A DNA stretch of 64,000 bases from UBA3069 sp050633465 (GCA_050633465.1 JBOEGO010000007.1:62001-126000), one strand, 5' to 3'. Numbered from the stretch's first letter, positions 34,478 to 44,090 are shown. The notes: generated from the sequence alone by a model not told the origin. Translations and numbers: made by a program.

Positions 34478-35407
34478 TCAACCCTTGCCGCCAGCAGCGC
34501 GGGGGTGGGTGCTGTCGTATACTTCGAGCAGGCGAACGGTATCGACACCGGTATAGTTTTGCGTTGTCGACAGCGAGGCATGGCCCAGCAATTCCTGAAT
34601 CGCGCGCAGGTCACCGCCCGCATTCAACAGATGCGTGGCAAAGCTGTGGCGCATGGCGTGGGGGGTGACCGATGCGGGCAGGCCCAGTTGCATCCGCGCC
34701 TGTTCCGTCACCTTTTGCACCATGCGCGGGGCCAATGCGCCGCCGCGTTTGCCGCGAAACAGCGGCGCGTCGGGTTCAACCGGCCAAGGGCACAGGCGCA
34801 GGTAATCCTGCACCGCGCGCCGTGCCACGGGGACGACGGGCACGATGCGTTCTTTGCCGCCCTTGCCGGTGATGCGGATGACCTCGGCCAATGGGGCATC
34901 GCTGCCCTTTAGGGACAGTGCCTCGGATATGCGCAAGCCGCAGCCGTATAGCAGGGTCATCACGGCGCTGTCGCGTGCGCCGATCCAGCCCTGATCGGAT
35001 TGCAATTCGACCTGCGAAATCATGTCGCGCGCGGCGTCTTCGGCCAGGGGGCGGGGCAGTTTGCGCGGGAATTTAGGGGCGCGGGCCGATAAAACGGCAG
35101 TGGGGTCAAAGCCTTCGCGGTCAGACAGCCAGCGGATGAATGATTTCACCGCCGACAATTTGCGCGCCATTGAACGCGGGCTGATGCCGTCGGCGCGACC
35201 GGCCGCCATCCATGCGCGCATATCGCGCACCGATAGGGACGACAGCGGGCCAATGCCCTGCGCCTCGCCCTTGTAACCTGTTATAAACGCTAAAAAATCC
35301 GCCACATCGCGCCCATAGGCATCAATGGTGTTTTGGGATGCGCCTTTTAGCGCGGTCTGCGCATCCAGCCAGCCCGCCATCGCATCGCGTGCGGCGGGGG
35401 AAATCAC
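34478..35407 (-). CDS. xerC: Tyrosine recombinase XerC
   Basis: A 309-residue recombinase that resolves chromosome dimers at dif with XerD. The catalytic set is complete: Arg159 (GLRISEAL), Lys182 or Lys185 (GKGGKER), His250 and Arg253 (HAMRHSFATHLL), His276 (LGHASLSTTQNY) and nucleophile Tyr285. The start overlaps the DUF484 gene by four bases, an arrangement also seen in other proteobacteria. This is a housekeeping copy, not an integron or phage integrase. Confidence 0.94.
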   Translation of the reverse strand: MISPAARDAMAGWLDAQTALKGASQNTIDAYGRDVADFLAFITGYKGEAQGIGPLSSLSVRDMRAWMAAGRADGISPRSMARKLSAVKSFIRWLSDREGFDPTAVLSARAPKFPRKLPRPLAEDAARDMISQVELQSDQGWIGARDSAVMTLLYGCGLRISEALSLKGSDAPLAEVIRITGKGGKERIVPVVPVARRAVQDYLRLCPWPVEPDAPLFRGKRGGALAPRMVQKVTEQARMQLGLPASVTPHAMRHSFATHLLNAGGDLRAIQELLGHASLSTTQNYTGVDTVRLLEVYDSTHPRAAGGKG

Positions 35408-36111
35408 GACAGCCAGCGGCGCATGGCCCGTTCGAACACACCCGCGAAAAACGCCAGCAAATCCGTGCCTTGCGATGGGGCGAACTGGTGCGGGTCCTCG
35501 ACCCCCATGACCAACATGCCGGGCAGGCGGCCCGCGCCGAAATCAAGGCGCAAGCAGGCCTCGGAACGCACCCATGATGCCTTGTCGCCGTAAATCGCGG
35601 GCGATCCTTCCTGCATCTGGCGCAGGGTGACCTGACGCACAGGCAGATCGCGCCCGCCGGTCAGGTAATCCTGAATGAAACCGGGTTCGGCCACGGACAA
35701 CACGTCGCCCAACCGCATCACAGCGGGGTCTTTGTCGTTTTGCACGGATTCCAGCACCAGACGCACCGCATCGACGCGCAAAATATCGGCCACTTCGCTG
35801 CCCAACCCCTTGAGGAACTGTTCAAAGGACACCGGATCCAGCATTTTCAGAATGGCGCGATGCACCTGATTGGTGCCTGCCAGATTTTCATAGGCGGCGG
35901 CGATGACACCGCGATGGGTATCCTCCAGCCGGTCCAGACGTGCCTCCAGACGATCCATCGCGATGCCGCGCAGATCAACGATATTGCCGCCCATGGCGCG
36001 TTCGTTCGCGGCGATCAGGGCGCGCATAAGGTCTTGATCTTCTAGGATAACATCGGGCTGCGCGATGATTTTTTCGCGCAATTGATCGTCCATCTTGGGA
36101 TTGCTGCTCAT
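35404..36111 (-). CDS. DUF484 family protein
   Basis: A 235-residue protein. The N-terminal helix, MDDQLREKIIAQPDVILEDQDLMRALIAANE, leads into a coiled coil (LEARLDRLEDTHRGVIAAAYEN) and a GAF-like domain containing VLESVQND and LRLDFGAGRLPGMLVMGVEDPHQF. This matches DUF484, often encoded just before xerC. AGAGGCAGGC supports the start at 36111. Function is unknown; linkage suggests coordination with recombination or division. Confidence 0.88.
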   Translation of the reverse strand: MSSNPKMDDQLREKIIAQPDVILEDQDLMRALIAANERAMGGNIVDLRGIAMDRLEARLDRLEDTHRGVIAAAYENLAGTNQVHRAILKMLDPVSFEQFLKGLGSEVADILRVDAVRLVLESVQNDKDPAVMRLGDVLSVAEPGFIQDYLTGGRDLPVRQVTLRQMQEGSPAIYGDKASWVRSEACLRLDFGAGRLPGMLVMGVEDPHQFAPSQGTDLLAFFAGVFERAMRRWLS

Positions 36112-36216
36112 GCCTGCCTCTTTATTCGTTGCCACCAGCCTAACAGAAGGTCGGCGGTTTTTGCGCATTTATTGCGGATTTTCCCCCAAATGCCGTGCTG
36201 TGTTGCGGCCTGTCAA

Positions 36217-36249
36217 CGCAAAAGCCCCGGCGCATTGTGCGGCCGGGGC
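36217..36249 (-). terminator. Intrinsic terminator after fsa
   Basis: On the complement strand the stem GCCCCGG/CCGGGGC has a 12-base loop and is followed by TTTTG. Confidence 0.8.
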
Positions 36250-36292
36250 AATATGTTGTGTCGCGGTGACGCTGTATCGCGTCGGGTCGGTG

Positions 36293-36946
36293 TTACAGGA
36301 TTTTTTGGCCGGTCTTGGCCCAATCGGCCATAAAGGCATCCAGCCCCTTGTCGGTCAGCGGGTGGTTGGCCAGCGCCTTGATCACGGCGGGGGGCGCGGT
36401 GATCACATCGGCACCCAACAGCGCGCATTCCTGCACATGGTTGGCCGACCGGATCGATGCCGCCAGAATTTCGGTGCCAAAATCATAGTTGTCATAGATG
36501 GTGCGGATGTCTTCGATCAATTGCATCCCGTCCAGCGCGATATCATCCAAACGGCCAATGAAGGGGCTGATGAATGTCGCGCCCGCCTTGGCCGCGATCA
36601 GCGCCTGATTGGCGGAAAAACACAGGGTCACGTTGACCATGAACCCTTCGCCCGACAGCACGCGGCAGGTTTTCAACCCGGCCCATGTCAGCGGCACCTT
36701 TACGGCGATATTGTCGGCGATAGCGGCCAGTTTTCGCCCTTCGGCCAGCATGTCGTCAAATTCGGTTGCGACCACTTCGGCCGATACCGGGCCATCGACC
36801 AGCGCGGCGATTTCTTTGGTCACTTCGATGATGTCGCGGCCCGATTTCATGATCAGCGAGGGGTTGGTGGTGACGCCATCCACCATGCCCAGATCGTTCA
36901 GTTCTGCGATTGCGTCGATCTCGGCCGTGTCTACAAAGAATTTCAT
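36293..36946 (-). CDS. Transaldolase / fructose-6-phosphate aldolase family
   Basis: A 217-residue short transaldolase. The opening MKFFVDTAEIDAI, the VDGVTTNPSLIMKSG block, the Schiff-base lysine region in AVKVPLTWAGL and GATFISPFIGRLDD are typical of subfamily TalC/FSA. It exchanges C3 units between sugar phosphates. The small subfamilies (FSA versus TalC) cannot be separated securely by eye, so no symbol is given. It ends at a good terminator. Confidence 0.93.
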   Translation of the reverse strand: MKFFVDTAEIDAIAELNDLGMVDGVTTNPSLIMKSGRDIIEVTKEIAALVDGPVSAEVVATEFDDMLAEGRKLAAIADNIAVKVPLTWAGLKTCRVLSGEGFMVNVTLCFSANQALIAAKAGATFISPFIGRLDDIALDGMQLIEDIRTIYDNYDFGTEILAASIRSANHVQECALLGADVITAPPAVIKALANHPLTDKGLDAFMADWAKTGQKIL

Positions 36947-37036
36947 GGTTCTGCCCCTTGGGTGGTTGGACTTTGCTTGGTTAAGCCTTTACCCCATGGG
37001 CACGTTTCCCGAAACCCTTTTCCGCCTAAGGACCGC

Positions 37037-39229
37037 GTGTTGCAGGACTATTTCGACCATGGCGAACTGGTAGGCGTGTTGACCACGCAGCCGCTGGACC
37101 GCGTGCTGGATTACCGCGCACCCGAAGGCGGCTGCCATTCGGGTGCTTTTGTCGAGGTGCCACTGGGGCCGCGCAAGGTGTTGGGCGTGGTCTGGGGCAA
37201 GGGGCAGGGCGATTGGGATATTGCCAAGGTGCGGTCGGTCATTCGGGTGCTGGATGTCGCCCCGATGCGCGGCGAATTGCGCGATTTCATTATACGGTCG
37301 GCGGATTACACCATGACGCCGCTGGCGGCGATGTTGCGGCTGGCGACCCGTGCGCCGGGCTTGGGTGACCCGCCATCGATGCGCAAGGTGTTTCGCATGG
37401 GAACCGGAACGCCGGATCGGGTGACGGCGGCGCGCACGCGGGTATTGGGTGTGCTGCGCGAATATGGCGGGCTGGCCTTCACGCTCAAGGAACTGGCGGA
37501 TCAGGCAGGGGTCACGCCATCGGTGGTCAAGGGGCTGGTGACGCAGGGCGCGGTGCAGGAACAGGACACCCCCCGCGATGTGCCATTCGCGCCGCTGGAC
37601 CCGTTGCATGCGGGCAAGGATCTGACCGAGGATCAGGCCGCAGGCGCGGCGGCCCTGCGGGCGGGGGTTGCCTCGGGGCGCTATGGCACCACCCTGCTGC
37701 GCGGTGTCACCGGATCGGGCAAAACCGAGGTCTATCTGGAAGCCGTGGCCGAATGTCTGGCGCAAGGGCGACAGGCACTGGTGCTGCTGCCCGAAATCGC
37801 CCTGACCGCCGAATTCATCACCCGGGTCGAGGCACGGTTTGGCGCACGCCCCGCCGAATGGCATTCGGGTGTGACCATGACCGAACGTCGCCGCATCTGG
37901 AAAATGGTCGGGCAGGGGGGGGCGCAGATGGTTGTGGGGGCGCGGTCGTCCCTGTTTCTGCCGTTCATGGATTTAGGATTGATCGTTGTCGATGAAGAAC
38001 ACGACACGTCCTATAAACAAGAGGATGGCGTGCTGTATCACGCCCGCGATATGGCGGTGTTGCGGGCATCGCTTTGTGATGCGCGGGTGGTTCTGGCCTC
38101 GGCCACGCCATCACTGGAAAGCTGGGCCAATGCCGAGGCGGGCAAATACCAGCGGTTGGACCTGACGGCGCGGTTTGGTGAATCGGTTTTGCCGGATATG
38201 AAGGCACTGGATATGCGGCGCGAAAACCTGCCCTCGGGGCGGTGGATATCGGGCGCGCTGCAAACGGCGGTGCAACAGCGGATCGCAAGGGGTGAACAGT
38301 CGCTGCTGTTTATCAACCGGCGCGGCTATGCCCCGGTCACGATCTGCCGCGCCTGCGGGCATCAGATCGGCTGTGACCATTGTGATGCGATGATGGTGGA
38401 ACACCGGTTTTTGAAACGGCTGGTCTGTCATCAATGCGGCGAAACCAAACCCATGCCCGAGGCCTGCCCGTCCTGCGAGGTCGAGGGCAAGCTGGCCCCC
38501 GTCGGCCCCGGAGTGGAGCGCCTGACCGAAGAGGCCACGGCCCTGTTCCCCGATGCCAATGTGGTGACGCTCAGCTCGGATATGTATGCATCCGCCCGCG
38601 CCCTAAAGGAGGAAATCGCGCGCATCGCCCATGGTGATGTGGACCTGATCATTGGCACGCAACTGGTGGCCAAGGGGCATAATTTTCCGCGCCTGACGCT
38701 GGTCGGAGTGATCGACGCCGATCTGGGGTTGCAAGGGTCCGACCTGCGCGCGGCAGAACGCACGTTTCAACTGATGCGGCAGGTGGCGGGGCGGGCGGGC
38801 CGCGCCGAAAAACGCGGTGTGGCATTGCTGCAAACCTATCAACCCGAACACCCCGTGATCCGCGCCATTCTGGCAGGGGACGAGGTCGGGTTCTGGACCG
38901 CCGAATCCGACGAGCGCCGCCTTGCAGGGGTGCCCCCCTTTGGCCGTATGGCGGGCATCATCCTGTCATCCCCTGACCCTCAGGCGGTGTTTGATCTGGG
39001 GAATGACATGGCGCGGCGCGACGGCCCCCTGCGCCAGATCAATGCGCAGGTGTTCGGCCCCGCACCCGCCCCAATTGCGCGCATAAGGGGGCGGCACCGT
39101 GTGCGCCTGTTGGTCAAGGCCGACAAAGGCGTGGCGCTGCAACCGGCGCTGAAACGCTGGATCGCGCAGTTCCGTCTGCCACGCGAGGCCCGCCTCGCTG
39201 TGGATATCGACCCGCAAAGTTTTTATTGA
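37037..39229 (+). CDS. priA: Primosomal replication restart helicase PriA
   Basis: A protein of about 730 residues that reloads the replisome at stalled forks. The P-loop GVTGSGKTE lies near residue 223, DEEHD near 318, and eight cysteines in four CxxC-type pairs form the zinc-binding region at about 437-481 (CRACGHQIGC onwards). GTG 37037 is preferred: TAAGGA lies upstream and family proteins begin here. A long open frame further 5' is antisense to the transaldolase gene and not coding. A repeat-derived long hairpin follows the gene. Confidence 0.94.
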   Translation: MLQDYFDHGELVGVLTTQPLDRVLDYRAPEGGCHSGAFVEVPLGPRKVLGVVWGKGQGDWDIAKVRSVIRVLDVAPMRGELRDFIIRSADYTMTPLAAMLRLATRAPGLGDPPSMRKVFRMGTGTPDRVTAARTRVLGVLREYGGLAFTLKELADQAGVTPSVVKGLVTQGAVQEQDTPRDVPFAPLDPLHAGKDLTEDQAAGAAALRAGVASGRYGTTLLRGVTGSGKTEVYLEAVAECLAQGRQALVLLPEIALTAEFITRVEARFGARPAEWHSGVTMTERRRIWKMVGQGGAQMVVGARSSLFLPFMDLGLIVVDEEHDTSYKQEDGVLYHARDMAVLRASLCDARVVLASATPSLESWANAEAGKYQRLDLTARFGESVLPDMKALDMRRENLPSGRWISGALQTAVQQRIARGEQSLLFINRRGYAPVTICRACGHQIGCDHCDAMMVEHRFLKRLVCHQCGETKPMPEACPSCEVEGKLAPVGPGVERLTEEATALFPDANVVTLSSDMYASARALKEEIARIAHGDVDLIIGTQLVAKGHNFPRLTLVGVIDADLGLQGSDLRAAERTFQLMRQVAGRAGRAEKRGVALLQTYQPEHPVIRAILAGDEVGFWTAESDERRLAGVPPFGRMAGIILSSPDPQAVFDLGNDMARRDGPLRQINAQVFGPAPAPIARIRGRHRVRLLVKADKGVALQPALKRWIAQFRLPREARLAVDIDPQSFY

Positions 39230-39246
39230 TGATCTGCCTTGCCAGC

Positions 39247-39285
39247 ACAGGAGCCTGCGGCGCGAGTATTTTGACCAAGAAAAAG
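39247..39285 (+). repeat. Dispersed 39-base intergenic repeat, copy 2
   Basis: 37 of 39 bases match copy 1 at 29938-29976. It begins 18 bases after the priA stop codon. Its last 22 bases (39264-39285) pair with the inverted half copy at 39332-39353. Confidence 0.85.
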
Positions 39286-39331
39286 TGCAAGCGAGGCGCA
39301 AAACAGGCAGCTTTTGTTTTTTAGGGGTGGG

Positions 39332-39353
39332 CTTTTTCTTGGTTCAAATACTC
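39332..39353 (-). repeat. Inverted half copy of dispersed repeat
   Basis: The reverse complement matches 39264-39285 at 20 of 22 positions, making a 22-bp stem with a 46-base loop. The loop contains a weak CAAAA/TTTTG hairpin and a T-run (39317-39322) that could end priA transcription. A second GC hairpin, CCGGCC/GGCCGG at 39392-39407, sits next to the stop of the minus-strand transporter gene. Confidence 0.8.
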
Positions 39354-39409
39354 CGGGGTGAGCCCGTAAGGGCGAGGGGCTGGCCCCTTGTCCGGCCTTT
39401 GGGCCGGAA

Positions 39410-40474
39410 TTACGCCGCTGCGGCCTGTTCGCCGCGTTGATCCACCAGAAAATCGGTGGCCATGGCGCCGATCCACATGCAAAACAGCGCCAGCCATGCG
39501 GTTCCGGCAAAGATTGATCCGCCTGTGACCCCAGCCCCGATGGCGCAGCCACCTGCCAGCATCCCGCCAAATCCCATCATGGCTGCGCCCAGCATCGAGC
39601 GGCGCATGTTGGATTCATCGGTGAAGCCCTGAAATTTGAATTCCCTTGTGACCCAAGAGGCAAGAAATGAGCCAAGGAACACCCCCGGCACCAGCCCGAC
39701 ATCGAATTCCAGCACCGCGTCGCGTTCCAGAAAGAACATCAGCGTATGGGCGGAAGGGCCGGTGAAGGTGGCGCTTTCGATTTGCACGGGATCGAATGCA
39801 ATTTGCGACAATCCAAAAGTCAGCACCCAGCCAAGCGCCACGGCAAAGCCCACACCCGAGGCAAAGACCAGTCGCGCCGCGCCGATGCGGTTTCTGCGCG
39901 ATACATAAAGCGCGGCAAGGGCGATCAGAACACCGATGGCAAAACCGCCCCATTCGGGCAGGCCTGTGAACGCCAGCAGGTCCATGTTGCGCCCGCCCTC
40001 GGTTATCCAGATCGCGGCCAGTTGGTCGCGCCAATCCGACAGGATGCCTTGCAGGCTCATCTGTGCCACGACGGCAAAGATCAGGCCGGATACAAGCGAG
40101 CGCAGGTTGCCTGTTGCGGCCAACACCAGCAAACGCCCCGAACAGCCCCGCGCCAGCACCATGCCGACGCCAAACACCAGCCCGCCGATGATCGCGCCAG
40201 ACCAGCTGCCCGGAACGGCCATCATGCGGGCGTCCTGTGGTTGCATCAGGCCCAGCAGATACGCCCCCTGCACCCAGACCACAGCAGTGGAAAAGGTCAG
40301 CAACCAAACCGCGACCTTGTCGTTCATCTGGCCACGGGCGAATGCCACGGTGGCGGCGCGCAGGCAGAACCGTGATCGTTGCGCTGCCACCCCGAACACC
40401 ACGCCGGTTATCAACCCGAACAGTGCCGCTGACGGGGCCTCTCCAATTCTTTCGACAATGCTGAGCAGGTCCAT
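39410..40474 (-). CDS. YeeE/YedE family sulfur-compound transporter
   Basis: A 354-residue polytopic membrane protein with about nine to ten helices. It carries the conserved Cys motifs of TsuA-type thiosulfate transporters: AAQRSRFCLRAA, LARGCSGRLLVLA and LAGGCAIGAGVTGGS. In this family the three Cys relay thiosulfate through the pore. The whole two-repeat protein is in one chain. It is divergent from a cupin gene. Substrate could be thiosulfate or another reduced sulfur compound. Confidence 0.88.
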   Translation of the reverse strand: MDLLSIVERIGEAPSAALFGLITGVVFGVAAQRSRFCLRAATVAFARGQMNDKVAVWLLTFSTAVVWVQGAYLLGLMQPQDARMMAVPGSWSGAIIGGLVFGVGMVLARGCSGRLLVLAATGNLRSLVSGLIFAVVAQMSLQGILSDWRDQLAAIWITEGGRNMDLLAFTGLPEWGGFAIGVLIALAALYVSRRNRIGAARLVFASGVGFAVALGWVLTFGLSQIAFDPVQIESATFTGPSAHTLMFFLERDAVLEFDVGLVPGVFLGSFLASWVTREFKFQGFTDESNMRRSMLGAAMMGFGGMLAGGCAIGAGVTGGSIFAGTAWLALFCMWIGAMATDFLVDQRGEQAAAA

Positions 40475-40573
40475 GACGCGCCTTTCACATATAGAAATTC
40501 AGGTGTCTGCATATGATGGGCGCGGGGTTTGTGCCTTGATGCAGATCAGTTTGCCCTGTGGCGGCGGGGCAAA

Positions 40574-40594
40574 TGCGACCTGTTCGGGGTCGCA
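40574..40594. promoter_or_regulatory. Dyad between YeeE gene and cupin gene
   Basis: Perfect 7-bp inverted repeat TGCGACC/GGTCGCA with a 7-base loop in the divergent intergenic region. A candidate operator or leader hairpin; no regulator is known. Confidence 0.35.
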
Positions 40595-40665
40595 CATGGG
40601 CATGACGGGGGTGTGATTCGCGATCACGGTCGGGGGGTAAACCCCAAACCAAGGAGGGCCGCGCG

Positions 40666-41196
40666 ATGACCGCCGAATATGACGATGAAATGATGACGGG
40701 CCTTTCTATGGTGTCGCCCGACGATATGACCGCGCTGGTAGAAGAGGTCACAGAAGCGGCCCTGACCAGTGAACAGTCACCGCTGGCCCCGTCGTCTGTG
40801 GCGTTCAGCGTGGACACGGCGACCCTGCCACAAGAGGGCGGCAGTGGTTCCGAATTCGGCGCGAATTTCGGCAGTGTGATGTGGCGCACACTTGTCTGTG
40901 CCGATCGCACGCCATCGTCGGATATGGTGATGGGGCTGGCCGAATTCGACGCGGGGGGCACGCTGTTGCCGCACCGCCATCTACCGGCCGAGGTATATTA
41001 TGGCGTTGAGGGGTCAGGCACCGTCACCATCGACGGCATTGCGCATAAAATTGCGCCGGGCATTGCGGTTTTTGTGCCGTCAAACGCCGAACACGGCACC
41101 GTTGCGGGGCCGGAGGGTTTGAAATTTGTCTATGTGTTTCCCAATGCACGTTTCGCCGAGGTGGATTACCGGTTTTCGGCAGTGGCGCAGGGGTGA
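40666..41196 (+). CDS. Cupin-domain protein, possibly DddW-like
   Basis: A 176-residue protein. An acidic N-terminal 90 residues precede a cupin core with HRHLPAEVYYG and, 40 residues after the first His, PSNAEHGTV. The His-x-His-x3-Glu-x-Tyr and distant His spacing equals that described for the DMSP lyase DddW (H81, H83, E87, Y89, H121). General cupins share most of this spacing, so the match is suggestive only. AAGGAGG precedes the ATG. An MFS transporter gene follows 54 bases later. Confidence 0.7.
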   Translation: MTAEYDDEMMTGLSMVSPDDMTALVEEVTEAALTSEQSPLAPSSVAFSVDTATLPQEGGSGSEFGANFGSVMWRTLVCADRTPSSDMVMGLAEFDAGGTLLPHRHLPAEVYYGVEGSGTVTIDGIAHKIAPGIAVFVPSNAEHGTVAGPEGLKFVYVFPNARFAEVDYRFSAVAQG

Positions 41197-41250
41197 ACCG
41201 GGCGTAATCTCCCCCTCGTCAAGGCCGGACAAAAGGCGTATTGGCGGGGC

Positions 41251-42492
41251 ATGAAACAGATCATTCCCCTGTCCGAGGCAGCAAACCTGCCGTTCTGGCG
41301 CCGTCCTGCGGCGCTGTTGTTCCTGATGGCTGCGGCCATGCCTGTGGCATTTGCCACCTGGTCGGCGTTGTTGAACAATTTCGTGATCGAGGTCGCGGAT
41401 TTTGACGGATCTGACATTGGCTGGCTGCATACGGTGCGCGAAATACCGGGGTTTCTGGCGATCGGGGTGATTGCCCTGATCATTTTCATTCGCGAACAGG
41501 TGTTGGGGCTGGTGGCGTTGATCCTGTTGGGGGTGGCCACGGCGTTGACCGCGCAATTTCCCTCACTTGGCGGAATTCTGACCATCACAATGCTGAGTTC
41601 CATCGGGTTTCATTACTATGAAACCGTCAACCAGTCGCTGCAATTGCAATGGTTGCCCAAGGAGCGCGCGCCGCAAATGCTGGGCTGGTTGCTGGCCGCA
41701 GGATCGGCCGCGACGCTGGTGGCCTATGTGCTGATCGTGCTGACATGGGACCGTTTGGGCCTGACCTATAACATCGTCTATTTGATGGCAGGAGGGTTCA
41801 CCGCGGCGGTGGCACTGTTTGCGTTCTTTGCCTATCCGCAATTCGAAAGCCCCGATCCGCAGGTCAAGAAATTCATTCTGCGCCGCCGCTATTGGCTGTA
41901 TTATGCACTGCAATTCATGGCCGGGGCGCGCCGCCAGATTTTTGTGGTCTTTGCCGGGTTCATGATGGTTGAATTGTTCGGGTTCAAGGTCCACGAGGTG
42001 ACCGCGCTTTATCTGATCAACCTTGTGGCCAATATGGTTTTCGCGCCGCTGTTGGGGCGCGCTGTGCACCGGTTTGGCGAACGCAATGCGTTGAGGTTTG
42101 AATATGTCGGGCTGGTGATCGTGTTCCTGCTGTATGGCGGGGTTTACTGGTTTGGATGGGGGGTGTTGGTGGCATCGGCGCTATATGTGATTGACCACAT
42201 GTTTTTCGCATTGGCGCTGGCGTTGAAAACCTATTTCCAGAAAATCGCCGACCCGGGCGATATTGCCCCCACGGCAGCGGTGGCATTCACGATCAACCAC
42301 ATTGCGGCGGTGTTTTTACCCGCAGGACTGGGGTATTTGTGGTTGGTGTCGCCTGCTGCGGTGTTCTTTTTGGCGGCGGGCATGGCTGGCACATCGCTGG
42401 CATTGGCCAGCCTGATCCCGCGCCATCCGGAAAAGGGAAACGAGACGGTTTTTTCACGCTTTACCACCCCTGCGCCGGGTGCTGCGGAATAA
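41251..42492 (+). CDS. Major facilitator superfamily transporter
   Basis: A 413-residue membrane protein with 12 predicted helices and a central cytoplasmic loop with basic residues (KKFILRRRYW). It lacks an obvious drug-efflux signature. Loops such as GFHYYETVNQSLQLQWLPKE and the short GRAVHRFGERNALR (an MFS loop-type basic motif) support the fold. Co-directional with the upstream cupin gene, which may act on the transported compound. Substrate unknown. Confidence 0.82.
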   Translation: MKQIIPLSEAANLPFWRRPAALLFLMAAAMPVAFATWSALLNNFVIEVADFDGSDIGWLHTVREIPGFLAIGVIALIIFIREQVLGLVALILLGVATALTAQFPSLGGILTITMLSSIGFHYYETVNQSLQLQWLPKERAPQMLGWLLAAGSAATLVAYVLIVLTWDRLGLTYNIVYLMAGGFTAAVALFAFFAYPQFESPDPQVKKFILRRRYWLYYALQFMAGARRQIFVVFAGFMMVELFGFKVHEVTALYLINLVANMVFAPLLGRAVHRFGERNALRFEYVGLVIVFLLYGGVYWFGWGVLVASALYVIDHMFFALALALKTYFQKIADPGDIAPTAAVAFTINHIAAVFLPAGLGYLWLVSPAAVFFLAAGMAGTSLALASLIPRHPEKGNETVFSRFTTPAPGAAE

Positions 42493-42627
42493 ATAAGCGT
42501 TTTTCCGCCCTGCGGGAGAACTGAACGTCACGTCAACCAACCCTGTTCGCGCCCATTGCTTCGGTCTAGGTATAGGACACAAGTAATGCCCTATCCCTTG
42601 TCGGACAGGCGCGCGAAAGGACATCCA

Positions 42628-44010
42628 ATGCACACACCGGGCAAATTTACCACCGGATCAACCATGCGTCATGTGATGGTCATGACCCTGACCGGCTCTC
42701 TGGGCCTTAGCTTTATGTTTCTGGTGGATTTTCTGGCGCTGTTCTGGATTTCACGCCTGAATGACGAGGTGCTGATCACCGCCATTGGTTTTGCGGGTGT
42801 AATCCAGTTTTTCGTGGTGTCCGTGGCCATGGGGATGATGATTGGCGCTGTGGCACTGGTCAGTCGCGCCCTGGGGCGCGGTGACCAAGAGGAGGCGCGC
42901 CGGATCGCAGGGTCGGCCATGGTTTACGCCATTGCGGTGCAAACGGTCATCGCGGCGACGGTATTCGTTTTTCGCCGCCCCCTGCTGGCCTGGTCGGGGG
43001 CCGAGGGCGAGGCCCTGGACGTGGCCGTGCAATTCCTGACCATATCCCTGCCATCGCTGCCGATGATCGCGGCGGGCATGACCGCATCGGCGGTGCTGCG
43101 TGCGGCGGGTGATGCGTGGCGGTCGATGTTGGTGACCACATCCGCCGGATTGGTGGCGCTGGTGGTGGACCCGTTGCTGATCATCTGGATGGGGTTGGGC
43201 GTGCCCGGTGCGGCGATTGCGATCATCATCAGCCGCTCGGTCATGGTTTCGCTGGGGCTGTATTGGGCGATCAAGGTGCGCAAATTGCTGGGCCGTCCCA
43301 GCCTGCCGGACCTGCGCCAGAACCTGCCCGCATTCATCGCCATTGCAGGCCCGGCGGTGGCCACCACAATTTCCACCCCCTTTGGCAACTGGGTTCTGAC
43401 CCGTGCCATGGCCGAACATGGTGACAGCGCCGTGGCCGGTTTGGGCGTGACCATGCGTATGACCATTCTGGCCTTTGGCGGTATTTTCGCCCTGTCCGGA
43501 GCGATTGGCGGCATCATCGGCCAGAACTATGGCGCGGGGCTGCCGCATCGTGTGGCCTCGGCCTATCGTGACGCTTTGATATTTTGTGCGGGCTATACCA
43601 TGGTGGTCTGGGCCGTTCTGGTGGCCATGTCCGACCCGGTATCGCGCACATTCGGATTAGGGCCAGAGGGCGCAGAGGTGGTTCATGTATTCGCCCGCGT
43701 CTCGGGGTTTTTCCTGTTCACCGGCGCGCTGTTCGTATCCAACGCGGCGTTTAACAATCTGGGCAAACCGTTCTGGGCAACCGCCGCCAACTGGACCCGT
43801 GACGGGCTTTTGATTTTCCCGCTGGCGATGCTGTTTGGCGCGTGGATGGGGGCATCAGGTGTGGTGGTCGGGCAGGCGGTGGCCAATACGGTTGCGGGCA
43901 TCGCCGCGGCCTGGGTCGGCTGGCGGTTTGTGCAACGCATGGGCGGCGCACGCGCGCCGCAACATCCCGTGCCCGATCCGGTCACCAACCCGGCCGTGCC
44001 GCCGATGTAG
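42628..44010 (+). CDS. MATE family efflux transporter
   Basis: A 460-residue transporter with 12 helices. The N-terminal MRHVMVMTLTGSLGLSFMFLVDFLALFWISRL and repeated ALGRGD / YGAGLP segments are typical of NorM-type MATE proteins, which export cationic compounds using Na+ or H+. The start at 42628 has AAAGGACATCC upstream; 24 codons further 5' are open without support. It precedes prmA by 80 bases. Confidence 0.88.
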   Translation: MHTPGKFTTGSTMRHVMVMTLTGSLGLSFMFLVDFLALFWISRLNDEVLITAIGFAGVIQFFVVSVAMGMMIGAVALVSRALGRGDQEEARRIAGSAMVYAIAVQTVIAATVFVFRRPLLAWSGAEGEALDVAVQFLTISLPSLPMIAAGMTASAVLRAAGDAWRSMLVTTSAGLVALVVDPLLIIWMGLGVPGAAIAIIISRSVMVSLGLYWAIKVRKLLGRPSLPDLRQNLPAFIAIAGPAVATTISTPFGNWVLTRAMAEHGDSAVAGLGVTMRMTILAFGGIFALSGAIGGIIGQNYGAGLPHRVASAYRDALIFCAGYTMVVWAVLVAMSDPVSRTFGLGPEGAEVVHVFARVSGFFLFTGALFVSNAAFNNLGKPFWATAANWTRDGLLIFPLAMLFGAWMGASGVVVGQAVANTVAGIAAAWVGWRFVQRMGGARAPQHPVPDPVTNPAVPPM

Positions 44011-44090
44011 GGCAGGGGCGGCGACCACAATGCTTGACCCCGCCTGCGCGCCGCCCTAACCCACGGGGCAACAACCGGAGTAGCAGCATC

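Noticed and set aside
36095..37036. A 314-codon N-terminal extension of priA
   Set aside because: It runs antisense to the transaldolase gene and lacks PriA similarity; PriA family proteins begin at about the GTG at 37037.
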